Numbered from the stretch's first letter, positions 20,456 through 33,421 are shown. The stretch: DNA of 64,000 bases from Nemertoderma westbladi (GCA_032718475.1 JAUCBJ010008926.1:1-64000); one strand, 5' to 3'. A program made the numbers and translations. Notes: a model not told the origin generated them from the letters alone.

Positions 20456-22609
20456 AGACCCCCACCCTACTTCCACCTTAATATGCTCCGGCTAAACCAA
20501 AGGATAGGCCTATATTTCATTAGTTAAACGAATTAAAAAGTACCTTTTTTGGTAAAAACGAACCGCCCTTTTAACACGTCCAAACACGTGGCCCGGTAAT
20601 GGAGAAGGCGCGCCTACCTACCCTAACATACACACACAGGCACCTTTCCTTGCCTCAATTTTTGCGGGCATTTGAAATAAAAATAAACAAAATATTAAAT
20701 TTTCAGGAATATGTTTAAGTTTTTCTATTTTGGAACAGGAAATTTATATTTCAACAACCTGTTCTCATGACCTACTATAGATACGACCCGCCAAGCTGCT
20801 TTAGTGGGCCAGTTATTTCTCTTAGTTAGAATTCCTGAAACAATACGTCTAGCGCGTCAATAGTACTTGTCCGTAACTAAAATTATGTCCTCTTTCAGAT
20901 GAGACAAATAAAAATTTAATAGCTCCAGTAGTTTTCGAGATAAGAGGAGTTCCTGGCACCCATCCCTTACCATATCAGCACTTTTCGGAATTGATAAAAT
21001 TACTCAAAATACATCACTCTTCAATGACTTCGGTATAACCATTAAACCATATTATGAAATTAGAATAAAATCTTCATTGTTTATTTTATAATAGACACTA
21101 AAAGAGCACCAAAATTACAAGTAGCTCGAAATTTTCAAATAGCCAGAAGTTGTAATTTGTCCTTATAGTTTGGCTACTGAGATTTTAGAATGTGCTGATT
21201 TCATTGGCAAGGTTTATAAAATTGTGGTATTTTAAAAAATGGCCAAAAATTTAGTCGAAAATTGCCAGCCAGTGCACTTCTACTGTACTTCAGTACTGTA
21301 GAATTCTGGTACTGGTCCGGTAATAATGTAGTGATTATTCATTATGTGGTATGTGCATTGCGCTGCACTACTGCGTTAGGCATTCCATTACTGATGACTG
21401 CATTATGTTGTTACGCATCAATGCCTTATTATTACATTACCTGACTTTACCTGACCTACCCATTACCATTTTCTGACAATGCATCAAATCATTTTTGGTG
21501 CTATTTTGGCCCTCCAGCTTGTACGAAGCTACGAGCTACAGTACTTATTACTAGGGTAGCTACTTATTTTTAAATAAACATAGGCCATAACGTCTTCAAC
21601 GCATTTGCACAAAAATTGTTGTTTCTTCGATCCCCATTACCATGAAAATAAATGAAGCTGATGAATAAAATAGTGATATCTGACAAAACCACATTTATTA
21701 ACGTTAATGGTTTAGAGTTAATTGGTTAAAAGTTTGTTTAGTTAATTTTGTAACGTTAATTATTTAAATTAACATAGCGTGATAGTGAATTATCTCTGAT
21801 TCATCACTAAATACAAAAGGGCATTGTCAACCTGACCATGACCATCCCGTAATTATGCATATGCATTGTTATTTTAGGTTAAATTGTAATTGTTTTAAGT
21901 ACTATTTTAAAACTTTCGTTTCTAGTCAGCATCATTGTATCATTATTAGGCCTAATGATCGTACTAGGCCTACTATAGGACAAATTGCTGAATCCAATTC
22001 TGTGACAATTCTATAAACGTAAGTTCGTTCGGATGATTCCCTATCAAGACTCACAGAGGAACGCATCTAATTTTATTCTATCTGGCGCCATTTGTGGAGG
22101 AACGGAATAATGAGTATCACAGTGTTATTAGAACTGTATTTTAGATTACAATTGCAAACTGCACAATGAGCCTAGTCATAATGAATTTATTATACCCCAC
22201 ACAGATTTAGCCCAACCAGCCTTTTAGAACCAACCTTTTTACAAAAAATTACTTACGAGCCCTTTGCTTCCTTCAAGAATAGAGAGAACATAAACAACAA
22301 TATTCCTAATTTCACCCAACCCATGTTGGGAGTTGTTAGAATTGAGTTCTGCCGCCGGCATATCAATAACTTTAATAAAATATTTCGTGAAATATTTTAT
22401 TCTTATCCAAGGAAGTTTCTCTTTAGGGTTTCTAAATTTCCTAGCTTCTTTGGAGTGTCACAGATGCACAGATTTTCAAGAAGTAATTAATTATCTTGGT
22501 AACGTTAATGTTAAAAATCAAGTTCTGTAAAAGTGAATTTAGTAGATTTTCATGACGGGATGTTTATTAATTTATTAAAATCTATGCAAGTGGTCTTAAA
22601 AACAAGATA
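20456..22609. other. No gene seen; one dispersed repeat copy at 20985-21240
   Basis: Mostly AT-rich with no credible frame. The segment 20985-21240 (ATACATCACTCTTCAATG, then AGAGCACCAAAATTACAAG) is an inverted copy of about 29920-30165, an unclassified dispersed repeat. Confidence 0.5.
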
Positions 22610-22629
22610 GTGGTTCCCATGTCGTATCA

Positions 22630-22806
22630 GACTGCCTATATCTATGTCTACTGCCTATATCTATGTCTACTGCCTATATCTATGTCTACTGCCTATGTCT
22701 GCCTGTATGGATTATCATTAGCGATGGGCACAACTAACCTGCAGTCAATGGACAATGGGAGCAAGAATCTAAGATCATGGCTAAGATCATGGCTAAGATC
22801 ATGGCC
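22630..22806. repeat. Two short tandem repeats
   Basis: Three-plus copies of a 19-bp unit (CTATATCTATGTCTACTGC) at about 22635-22698, and three copies of a 13-bp unit (AAGATCATGGCTA) at about 22768-22806. Confidence 0.8.
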
Positions 22807-23099
22807 TAATGAATGTGAGGATAAACATTGTGCCATCCCCTCAGTACAAACAACATTCGGCAGCTGCAGCTCTCGACGACATGGAGGTCTGCAATGGATC
22901 TAACCCATCCGCTCAGATGCATGTACCAGCAGGGCAGGTCACAATGAAGGTAGCACCCTTGATTTTCCATCACACGAGGTAAACAGAACATACAATGATT
23001 GGCTTCTCAACTACCTGGAACATCCCCGTAGAGAGGCTATTGGGCGTATATCTGAAATCAGCTCTGACAATAGGATGGCGTATCGTGAAGTTCGTATCG

Positions 23100-23695
23100 T
23101 TAAAATTAAAATAAACAAATTAATTAGAGCAATTACCTTCAGTCACTACCGGAAACATGCGGCACCACTATACAAACAATTAAATATACTATCTATAGAC
23201 AAACTACACATTCAGTACTTGAAACATCCAAATTAATGTGGGAAATATAAAACAACAAAAAACGATCTTTTATCACATCATTGTTGCAGCAAACATCCGC
23301 TTTACACACCTGTAATACTCGATCAACGGCACGCCAAAACTACCGCATACCACGGACCCGACTATCACTAACACAAAATTCACTAAAATATCACGGTGCC
23401 ATTGTCTGGAACGCACTAGACACCGACTTAAAACAAAGCAAATTTAAAAAAAAAACACTAGGTAGGAAACTAAAAAATCAATTAATTAACGATCTATAGT
23501 AATAACAGCAACATATACTGTAATATATATAAATACAAGCAAAAACCAAACCCTACTTCTCGAATAATAACGTCAAAAACATTAGTTTTTTTATGGCAGA
23601 TATCGAAGGTAAATTTTAGAATACACATGGGCTATGAATGATGCGTATTGACTATTAATATTAGCAATTAAAAATAAATAAATAAATAAAAAGAA
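23100..23695 (+). pseudogene. 5'-truncated CR1/L2-like LINE: end of ORF2 with A-rich tail
   Basis: The frame at 23281-23499 reads CNTRSTARQNYRIPRTR then a KYHGAIVWNAL motif, the tail typical of reverse transcriptases in L2/CR1/Jockey-type LINEs. It ends at about 23499, and the sequence closes at about 23667-23693 with (AAAT)n, a common LINE 3' terminus. Everything upstream of the tail is missing, as in 5' truncation. Confidence 0.75.
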
Positions 23696-24749
23696 TCTCT
23701 ACTACAGCAAGTGAAAGATCTTATGTCTCCACTACATGCTATCTCACTTATTTTAAAACCAAGGTCTTCAGACCACGAACTATCCATTGGCATATGGGAA
23801 TTGTTAAAGTGTGTGAAAGAAGCTAATTTTACTGAATCCTGCAGGAAAAAGAATCCTGCAATGACACCTCAATGATAGATATGAAGAGGGAATTAAAATC
23901 AGCAATATCGGTAATCCAGACACGTATGTGCTCCGGATCGAACTACAGATCGAACTACAGAATGCTTCATTGAGGGAACAGGTTAATACACTAAGGGATG
24001 ATGTTAACAACGAGCGCCTTAGTCGAATAGCCACGGCTGGGTCAACCCAAATGATTAGAAATACCACCCCCAGCAGGTGTAAATAATACGTTCGAGGGTT
24101 CAATCAAATCAACACCCCACCCACCACCCATATCTGATGATGAAACGTAGAGTGACGACTATATCTGTATTAGCTCTATTAGTTCACCTGACTCTGACCA
24201 CACACACAGTGGTCATGCATACAATTTATCACTGAGGAACAATAACCAAATAGCCAATACTCTAAATAATCCACCAGTACCTGGGAGACATTCTCCAGAA
24301 TACCATAAGTATAAGTACTGTTCTCCCATAAGAACGTATGGTGTCCCACCATAAGTACTGTTTAGTACATTACTCAGCCTTGAGTGACACGGAAAATAGG
24401 GTGAGGAACAACAGACAACAATCAAGGCCATTCAGCAGTACCAATGGCATAATAACCTCTTCAAATGGAACCAAAGAACAGATCCTAACAAGATTGAGAC
24501 GTAATAAAATTCATCGAGTTAGTATCGATTACACAAAGGCAGAACAAACATACCGTGATCGATACGATATAATTAATTCAATACAATTCAATATAAATTT
24601 AATCCTTCTTGTTGCACGCACCCAAACACCATAAACTGTGGTTATACAGTGTAAGTAATTACGAAAAAAGATGGTATGGTGTCAGGGAAGGGGAAATGTC
24701 AGGACACGGAGGCTAGCTAATAGCAGGGCTAATAGACGCTAGCCACCGG

Positions 24750-24845
24750 GGGGGGGGGGGGTGGTGGGGGGGGAGGGGGTGGGGGAGGAGGGGGGGGGGG
24801 GGGGTGAGGGAGGAGGGGGGGGGGGGGGGGGTGAGGGAGGGAGGT
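24750..24845. repeat. Extreme G-rich tract (G-quadruplex-prone)
   Basis: Nearly 100 bases of almost pure G with scattered A and T on the plus strand. It lies inside the decayed LINE between its ORF1 segments and is an obvious candidate for sequencing or assembly slippage. Confidence 0.9.
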
Positions 24846-25904
24846 TACATCTGAATACTCATAATTTAGGATAGTTTTTATTAGTTTCGATTTTTATTAA
24901 TTATATTTTTGAACCGTGGGACTAATCTTGTAAATAGTTACTTATTGTATGTCAATAACAAGTGAGGTAACGTGTGATGGTGATTAACGTGTGAAGGTGA
25001 TTAATATCAAACGCGAGGAAAAAGTCAGCAGGACAAACAAAAAGGGGGACCCAAATATTGATGAGGACAAATGCACCCGATGGCACACAGCCTCGACAAC
25101 TCCCATGTTTGATTCCTGCAAGCACAAACCTAAAGACTACTCTCCTAGAAGCGGAAATAATTCTGGACACTCGAGCTCTAAGTTGGAATGAAAATTTCCC
25201 GGAAGCCGAAAATTCACCCCAATATATATAACAGGAATACACAGAAAATATACTGAAGATCAAGTGCTCGAACATCTTAATATCAGAGGCATAGAGACTG
25301 GCCGCATAACCACACGAATAATTGGGAATTCACAGTGTATGAAGGTTACAATTGACTTCATGAATCTCCCACAAGTATTAGATGATAGATTCTGGCCTAA
25401 AGGGATCTCCTGCAGAGAGTGGATAAATTATAGTAATAATAACTGTTGATATGGTATACCTATCAGACAGGGTACAAGAGTGTCGGGATATCACAATCGG
25501 GTTTGACGCAGAAAAAAAGAGGATGAATAACACAAGAGGAGTACGACAAGTGATAACAATGTTCTCACCAACTCGACAGAATCTAGATTGTGTGGATTTG
25601 GTACATACAACTGTCATGGATTTCAGTCCAGTGCAGATTGTGTCTCGACCCTGCTAACTGAATGTCATATACTTGGAATCAGGAGCACTGGCTCGACAAC
25701 ATTGGGTGTAAAGAGACTCTAAACGAGTTCCATAGTAACTTCTTCTGCGAATACATAACTAGCAATTTAATGCTGAATGGGTGCCGCACATGCGGTGCAG
25801 GTGGTGTTGCATTATTATTTTCCAAGGATATCATCAATAACTAGTCATGGGTCGAATCAGGAGATGACATGTCATATTAATATGACATTATTAATTGATG
25901 CCAG

Positions 25905-26979
25905 GCATGCTGCATTGCAGCTGCATTTTTAAGAATGCTGTGCCGGCTTGTCGACAAAATTGCGCCGCCACAACTCCCTATCACCCATGACATTTGCTAG
26001 ATCATCCGCATCTTCAAGGCCTTTATGAGTCCTTTATGATGGGTCTCAAGAAAGTCATGGGCTGTCCACCATGCTTATTCACTCCATGAGGCGAGGCTGC
26101 CAAAGTACAAGATTATGCACTGGCTGGTCGTCACGGCGAAAGCAATGTCCTGCAAAGCGGAGGCGATTTTGTTCTAGTGTTAAGCTTGGGGGAACCAATG
26201 AGACACCTCCAATGTTATATAGTGTCTGGTTGGAGATGTGTGCATTGTGCTTGACACAATGAACCCGGCGTAGCATTCTTGTGAATGTGCCATCCAGAGA
26301 TTTGGTGTCCTCAGCAGTTAGAGCCCAGCATGGACACCCATAGAGGAGTACTGGAACTACTGCTGCTCTAAATAATCGGACCTTAAGTATCCGATTAATT
26401 CTCGGTGACTTCCAAATCCTGGAAAGCCTATTCAAGGCTGCCCATGCGTATTCCAAGATCCTCACCTGACTTCCGGATCCATGATCCCAGGTAACAGAAG
26501 TCGTCCACATGCTCAAGCATACCATCCTTTGAGCTTATGCTCATCCGATCAGAGACTTGCTGAGGACTTTCAAAGTTAACTGTCAAAATTTTGGTCTTTC
26601 TGGAGTTAATAAAAAGACCAACACTAGAAGCAGCATGTTCTAATGAGCTGAGTAGCCGTTGGGCTCCCACTAGTGATTGTGAGAGTACTCCTAAGTCATC
26701 AGCAAAGTCTAGATCAGTTAGGTACTTGGCAGGATTTCCTCGACTTCTGGAGCCAGTAGGTGGAGTTATCATCACCCCATCATCATTATGATGATCTAAG
26801 GACATGCGTAGAACATAGTCAACCACAATTATGAATAAGAATGGTGCAAGCGTGTCTCCTTGGAGGACGCAACATAACACTTCAAATGGTTCTGTGTCAC
26901 CATCAACAGTAGACACAAATGTTGTAGAACCATCGTATACTGATCTGATTGCTGTAATAATTTCCCATGGGAATCCCAT
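25905..26979 (-). pseudogene. Nested RTE-like LINE fragment, 3' half of reverse transcriptase
   Basis: On the minus strand, 26979-26428 encodes a reverse transcriptase segment with LQGDTLAPFLFIIVVDY and catalytic FADDLGV. A frameshift near 26430-26525 leads into 26525-26079, with the conserved C-terminal region LYGCPCWALT, FTRMLRRV and RLRFAGHCFRR. This tail is characteristic of abundant RTE-type LINEs of marine invertebrates. The non-coding 3' end runs to about 25905. It interrupts the endonuclease of a LINE on the other strand. Confidence 0.85.
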
Positions 26980-28499
26980 ATAATGAATGTATGGATCGAC
27001 TTAATAGCATGGTAGAGGAGTACAGCAATGCTATCCCCATTATTCTAATGGACTCGAATGCAGATCTCGGTCCACTACAAGGTAACAGTCACTGTCGGAC
27101 TTTTTCTTCTCCCCGTGGTTTCACTTTTAATAATTTTCTAAACAGAACTGACCTCACCGCCGTTGATACATACCAATTTGTTGAAGGACCCTGCTACTCT
27201 TTCTATCGCAACACTTGTGGCATCTCTTTTATTGATCATATCTTATGTACCCAGGAGATATCGGATATGTGCATCCGAAGAGAAGTCTTCAAGCCTAATC
27301 CTGTGAGCAATTTCTCAGATCACGTCCCAATTATTGTTCAGTTGGAAATTCCATTTCCTCTTATCCAAACAACTATTCCCGTGGTAGGTGAGCATGACAT
27401 TTCAATATATTATAATACGTAATACGTTATTATTCTATAACACAAATTTTCCTGAAGTTCAACGATTTAATAATGGGAACCTCCATAAAAATTAGCTACG
27501 GACTTAAACAAGGTAGTTTATTATCTCCAAGTTTATTTAACATATACATAACAGACATATTTGAGTCTCTCGAAAGCGACGGAATTGGGTGCAGTATTGG
27601 TGATTTGTGGGTAGGATGTCTTAATTACGCAGATGACCTTCTACTACTTGCCACATCCCTGAAAGACTTTGAAACAGTGGCACAGATCATCAACACCAAG
27701 ACCAAAGAACTCAAATTGAGAGTTCCAAATCAAAGTGGATATACTCCGGCAGTCCTAGTGTCTCCCCCATGCTCCTTAATATTGGAGAAAACTTGATCCA
27801 GCGATCTGAACAAATTGAATTTCTCGGTTTTACATTACAATGTGGCAAGCTGGATGCCCTTAACTGTCGAAGCAATCACTTGTTATATTAAGCGAAACTT
27901 TCCATAGACATGGCTGGACAACTAGATATCTATACTGTGATACATTAGGACATCTATGGAATACAATAGCTGTGCCCGCTGCCCTACAGTATATAACCTT
28001 CAATTCCTAATAGGTGCATTAAATATGACGCAGCTCCATGAACTGGATGGTTTCTATCTTAAACTACAGCGCGGTCTGTGCTGCCCTGGTTCATATGTCC
28101 CCGGACCATCTATATATAGAATAATGAATTGCCAACCTATCTCAATTGACGAGTTCCGTGCGAATATCGGTACTCTAATACGTATATCAAATTGTCCGAA
28201 CATACCCTCTAAACATCCTTACGTCGACTAGTGTTCGCTAACAACGGCTCCTACAGATACCAAGGATTGGTGAGCGGTTTTAGACTCGCTCGAATATCAT
28301 AACCACTCCCACAACTAAACTCTATTCCCATGTACACATACTCAAAACAGAATTTACTGTCCCGTGTCACAATTGCCAGTCCATCATTAAGTGACATCCT
28401 TAACGCAGACTTCGTGACAAACTTTTTAAAAACGGGCAACATCACATTTGTGACAAATCGGCGACTGATACTGGACCATTTTAACATAATATAAGATGA

Positions 28500-30415
28500 T
28501 TTTAGTGATACTGGAGCTTTTTAATCTAAATTGTGATAGTTTTACTTTGAGTGTATTGTACCTTGACCTTCCATGATAATTTATATGGCTTTGTATATAA
28601 TCTGTATTTATTTTTATTGTTTGATTCGTCGATGTGTCAATATTTAGTTAATTAAGTTTGTTTCAGCCCCATCGTGCACCTTTTACAATGCTAATATAAA
28701 ATAAATGCCAGCTTGACTGGTCTGCGCCCCCGAGTTATTATGTACTTCTATTGAACACAAACTTATACATGTTATCCAGCAACATGCTGTTAGCTCTTCG
28801 TCCTTAAATGGTCATAGGAACTACGCCACATCTTAGCAACCAACAACCTCGAGTTTAGTTCGAATAATCCCGAGGATATCCCGCACATTCTCCATGAGTA
28901 GTGGTGCGATCGAAACTAAGAATGGAAGTTAACTTAAAAAAGTATAACCTAGACCTAACTTGGTAACAAGATAACTATCTGGCCAGGGCTATTTTACAAT
29001 GTGATTGGCCGGGGGTCATTTTAGAAATTTTTTAGATCATGGCTCAAAAAATAAAATGTTGATAGTATAAGTGTTATCAAGGTCGCTGATCACGAAAAAA
29101 CTTGTTAAAAATATTTATTTTCTGACAGTGCAACCATCACCTTTGGTGCTATTTTGGTGCTACGAAAAGTACAAGTAAAAAAAATGCCAAACTAAACATT
29201 TTGAGTTTGGTGTTTGATAATTCCGAACGTATATGGGTTTTCGAGGTCGCTGATCATGATGAAAGTAATTATAAATATTTCTGGTATGTGCAAACCCAAT
29301 TTTGGTGCTATTCTGATGCCCCAGAACGAAAATTACAATAAGCAAAAATTTCAAACTGTTAAATTTTGTCTTTGGTTTTGTAATTCTGAAGCTATACTGG
29401 TTTTCAAAGCCGCTGATAACGATACAACTCGTTAAAAATAATTCGTGGTAACGCAACTATCGTTTTTGGTGTTTGTCTGGTGGGACGAAAAATACAAGTA
29501 GCATAAAATTTCAAACGGCAAAAATCAAATTTGGTTGGATAAAACGTCATATTCGTGATCAGCATTCCAGAAAACCCATAATGTCATAAAACCAGGTTGA
29601 TTCCGGTAATGATTTTTGATTATCTAATTTGTGCTACTTATATTTTTTGTGCCGCACATTGACATTGACACGTATTCCAAAAAGCCGTAATTAACAAGGT
29701 GCGATATTTTTCAGTGTCATATTCCTGATCAGCATCACAAATATCCACATGGTCATAAAGTCAATTTGTTTTCGTTGTAATTTTTCTTTATCATATTTCC
29801 GCTACTTGTTTTTTTCGCGCTCCAGAGGCACAAATAACAGACTAATAATTAATATAACAACATGCCTGCCTATGTTGTTATATTACACAACTCTTTGATA
29901 TGTTTGATGAAGAGGAAAAATCCTTCCCAATGAAATCGGCACATTCTAAAACCTCAGTAGCCAAACTGTATGGCCAATTTACCACTTTTGAAAAAAGTGC
30001 TACTTGTACTTTTGGTGCTTTTTTAGTATCTATTGATAAAAAAATGAAAATTTTGCTTCTAATCTCGCTTTCGATTACTAATAATGAATTCAACAAACCA
30101 AAAAAGCATAGAATGGTTTCATGGTTATACCGAAGTCTTTGAAGGGTGATGTATTTTGTGTAATTGTTTTTTTTTCTTTGTCTTTTTCTTAGGTTTCATA
30201 TTTAGTATATACCTTGAAATGGGAAAATATGTCGTTACAACAAAAAGTGCAGTAAGACCAGTAAGTACAGTAAGACCAGCTCATTCAAATGTTTGAAACT
30301 TGACCAAAATTGACTGTACAGCTACATAGATTGGTTTTAAAGTGCGCAGTAGGCGTTGTTGGTTTGGGAAAGTGTTGATTATATAATTTAAAATAAATTA
30401 AGAAGTGTATTTAAT
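28500..30415. repeat. Degenerate tandem/dispersed repeats; no gene
   Basis: From about 29040 to 29830 phrases such as GCTGATCA, TTTTGGTGCTATT and AAAATACAAGTAGCA recur at intervals of roughly 120-190 bp, a badly decayed tandem repeat. 29920-30165 is the inverted partner of 20985-21240. Open frames here follow the repeats. Confidence 0.55.
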
Positions 30416-30575
30416 ATTTTGTTACATTATGTCAACTTAACAGCGTTCTGGTGAATTACTCGGAACGCTGCAAAGTACTACTTTGCAGAGTTGCGGCCTA
30501 TAGGACGGAACGCTGCAAAGTAATAAATGATATGGAAACAACTTCAATCACCGTATTCCAGAACATATATTAAGA

Positions 30576-31850
30576 ACACGAAGTGGGGCCTTCGCGCAGC
30601 ACGTGACTTAAATTTAATTTAAGTACTAATTCGAAAGTATTACTGTATTAGCAAATTTTAAGCAGATTTCGCCTAATCACTTTTTACCTCTTTCATTTCT
30701 ATTCAGACATTTCTGACTCTAGCGGTATAGTGAGAACTGAAGATGGATTAGGGTCTCCAGCCCCACAAAGACACAGCCTATGGATGAATAGTACATACGT
30801 ACATCGGCCAAGTTTCATCTTGAATAACGGATAACGAAATGAGAGACGGATCTCACTTTCAGAAATTTCGTCGTATAGCGGCAGACCGATTAAATCTCCC
30901 CCCCCCCCCCCCCCCCCCCCACAAAGACGCAGCATGTGGTCCAGAATATATGGCAAGATTCAGCTTAAACTGATTAAAATCAATGAGACGGGAGAATCTA
31001 TTCACTTTCAGGCATAAAGTAGTCCTATAGCGGGTGACTGTTGAACTGATTTTCAACAAAACAAATTTTCAACTTGGCAGCTTTAAATTCGACAAAGTTA
31101 TAAGCATGTCAATATCATAACGACGACAACGATTTCACTTTCAGACATTTGGCCCTCTAGCGGCAGACTGGAGAACTGCAGATGGATTCGCCTCCTTTGA
31201 AAGTCACAGCTAATGGTCTAATACATATCTGCCAAGTTTCAGCTTAAACGGATTAAAAGCAAAGAAATGGGAGGGCATTTAATGTTTAGACATGTGGCCC
31301 TCTAGCGGGAGACCATTGCACTGATGGTGTCTGAAAGTCTCTCAAAAATCTCAACTTTAGCTCATATTGATACCTACAAATTTTCAACTTGGCAGCTTTA
31401 AATCCGACAAAGTTATTAGCATGTCAAAATCGTAACGACGACAACGATTTCACTTTCAGACCTTTGGCCCTCTAGCGGCAGACTGGAGAACTGCAGATGG
31501 ATTCGCCTCCTTTGAAAGTCACAGCTAATGGTCTAATACAAATCTGCCAAGTTTCAGCTTAAACGGATTAAAAGCAAAGAAATGGGAGGGCATTTAATGT
31601 TTAGACATGTGGCCCTCTAGCGGGAGACCATTGCACTGATGGTGTCTGAAAGTCTCTCAAAAATCTCAACTTTTGCTCATATTGATACCTACAAATTTTC
31701 AACTTGGCAGCTTTAAATCCGACAAAGTTATTAGCATGTCAAAATCGTAACGACGACGACGACGACGACGACAACTATTTGCATAAATTGACCCACCCCC
31801 TAACAGTGTCAATTCGCTAAGGCTCCGCCAACTTCGTGGCTCGCCCCACA
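30576..31850 (+). mobile_element. Dispersed repeat family, copy A (non-coding, 1275 bp)
   Basis: Starts ACACGAAGTGGGGCC and ends GGCTCGCCCCACA; the GTGGGGC and GCCCCAC near the ends are inverted. Inside are modules of CTCTAGCGGCAGACTGGAG type, a poly-C run at about 30897-30920 and two direct copies of a 315-bp module (from 31121 and 31436), ending in a (CGA)n stretch. No protein-coding frame. Related copies are at 31982-32974, 45261-46555 (inverted) and about 43754-44728 (diverged). Its insertion is proven by the uninterrupted TIR element at 40742-41325. Confidence 0.85.
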
Positions 31851-31981
31851 TTATTTCCATTTACGTTAATTAATGAGTGCTGCTTTATTATCCAGTTTGC
31901 AGTGACAGGACTAGCTACTGTATGTAAATAATTGTTTAACGTGTACTGTAAAATCCATTATAGCGAAACCTCCACTAGAAG

Positions 31982-32974
31982 ACACGAAGTGGGGCCTTCG
32001 CGCAGCACGTGACTTAAATTTAATTTAAGTACTAATTCGAAAGTATTACTGTATTAGCAAATTTTAAGCAGATTTCGCCTAATCACTTTTTACCTCTTTC
32101 ATTTCTATTCAGACATTTCTGACTCTAGCGGTATAGTGAGAACTGAAGATGGATTAGGGTCTCCAGCCCCACAAAGACACAGCCTATGGATGAATAGTAC
32201 ATACGTACATCGGCCAAGTTTCATCTTGAATAACGGATAACGAAATGAGAGACGGATCTCACTTTCAGAAATTTCGTCGTATAGCGGCAGACCGATTAAA
32301 TCTCCCCCCCCCCCCCCCCCCCCACATAGACGCAGCATGTGGTCCAGAATATATGGCAAGATTCAGCTTAAACTGATTAAAATCAATGAGACGGGAGAAT
32401 CTATTCACTTTCAGGCATAAAGTAGTCCTATAGCGGGTGACTGTTGAACTGATTTTCAACAAAACAAATTTTCAACTTGGCAGCTTTAAATTCGACAAAG
32501 TTATAAGCATGTCAATATCATAACGACGACAACAATTTCACTTTCAGACATTTGGCCCTCTAGCGGCAGACTGGAGAACTGCAGATGGATTCGCCTCCTT
32601 TGAAAGTCACAGCTAATGGTCTAATACATATCTGCCAAGTTTCAGCTTAAACGGATTAAAAGCAAAGAAATGGGAGGGCATTTAATGTTTAGACATGTGG
32701 CCCTCTAGCGGGAGACCATTGCACTGATGGTGTCTGAAAGTCTCTCAAAAATCTCAACTTTTGCTCATATTGATACCTACAAATTTTCAACTTGGCAGCT
32801 TTAAATCCGACAAAGTTATTAGCATGTCAAAATCGTAACGACGACGACGACGACGACGACAACGACGACGACGACAACGACGACGACGACGACGACAACT
32901 ATTTGCATAAATTGACCGACCCCCTAACAGTGTCAATTCGCTAAGGCTCCGCCAACTTCGTGGCTCGCCCCACA
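31982..32974 (+). mobile_element. Dispersed repeat family, copy B (non-coding, 993 bp)
   Basis: Nearly identical to copy A over its ends and modules but with one 315-bp module instead of two and a longer (CGA)n run (about 32838-32900). Poly-C at about 32305-32323. It is inserted 131 bp from copy A within the same TIR element. Confidence 0.85.
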
Positions 32975-33005
32975 CTAAAATGACTATAGAAAATGGCGAC
33001 AGTGT

Positions 33006-33020
33006 TCAGTAAAACTGAAC
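33006..33020. repeat. Left target-site duplication of the ribozyme array
   Basis: TCAGTAAAACTGAAC, repeated exactly at 34841-34855; including the preceding T the match is 16 bp. The related uninterrupted site near 41000-41015 (minus strand) has one copy. Confidence 0.9.
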
Positions 33021-33317
33021 TATTATTTTCAAGAAAAATTACGCGGTTCCTAAATTTGTACACTACCCGGTTAAAAAGTACGCATGTGATGGGATTAGTC
33101 CTACAATTGCGCCAATAAAAGATAAGTTATTTTCGGTAAAATAAACTTATCATTCGAGGTTAAGACCCCTAGATCCCTTCTTATAATAAAATGTATAATA
33201 ACAAACACCTCGAAAAATACAGCTTGCCAACACATTGTTACTATCAATAATCAAAAATCAGGGGCTAATAAAATGGCAGCTGTCTTTGAAATTAATACTC
33301 CATATCTCAAGAACCTG

Positions 33318-33370
33318 TGGCCTAGTGGTTGTAGTCTCGGCTTCCGCCTCGAGGTCCCAGGTTCGAATCC
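33318..33370 (+). promoter_or_regulatory. tRNA-like internal Pol III promoter (A and B boxes), first of four
   Basis: TGGCCTAGTGG at 33318-33328 fits the A box TRGYNNARNGG, and GGTTCGAATCC at 33360-33370 matches the B box perfectly, 31 bp apart. The arms between do not make a full tRNA cloverleaf with a clear anticodon, so this is a tRNA-derived promoter head and not a tRNA gene. It recurs at +412, +824 and +1236. Confidence 0.75.
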
Positions 33371-33421
33371 GACACCACGCTGATGAGACCCAGTAAGGTC
33401 GAAACGCGTACGTGGTTTGGA
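33368..33421 (+). ncRNA. Type I hammerhead ribozyme, copy 1
   Basis: Stem I: ACCACG (33374-33379) pairs perfectly with CGTGGT (33411-33416), with an outer TCC/GGA helix across an internal loop. Core CTGATGA at 33380-33386. Stem II: GACC (33387-33390), loop CAGTAA, GGTC (33397-33400). Core GAA at 33401-33403. Stem III: ACGCGT (33404-33409). Cleavage would follow the A at 33410 (site GUA). All invariant core bases are present. Stem III is only two pairs in a monomer, but ACGCGU is self-complementary, so two ribozymes could form a dimer with a six-pair stem III, as known for short-stem-III animal hammerheads. Confidence 0.93.

Larger units (their letters stand above)
23700..28490 (+). mobile_element. 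Decayed CR1/L2-like LINE, split by a nested RTE-like LINE
   Basis: Pieces of one non-LTR element appear in order on the plus strand. About 23860-24090 gives a coiled-coil-like ORF1 segment (LREQVNTLRDDVNNERL). About 25220-25440 gives the RRM-like end of ORF1. 25662-25845 gives the N-terminal part of the endonuclease (GAGGVALLFSKDI). After a 1.1-kb foreign insertion, 26980-27370 gives the endonuclease C-terminus with SDHVPI. 27473-27796 gives reverse transcriptase with GLKQGSLLSPSLFN and catalytic YADDLL. 27956-28230 gives the thumb-side region. Each block is separated by stops or deletions; the N-terminal half of the reverse transcriptase is absent between about 27420 and 27473. The copy is dead. 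Confidence 0.75.

Noticed and set aside
30699-32462. Frames with poly-Gly runs over the poly-C tracts
   Set aside because: They come from homopolymer C runs in non-coding repeats A, B and D.
32720-32745. Possible second ribozyme core (CTGATGG...GAAAG) in repeats A, B, D and E
   Set aside because: The invariant CTGATGA and the pairing of stem II are missing.
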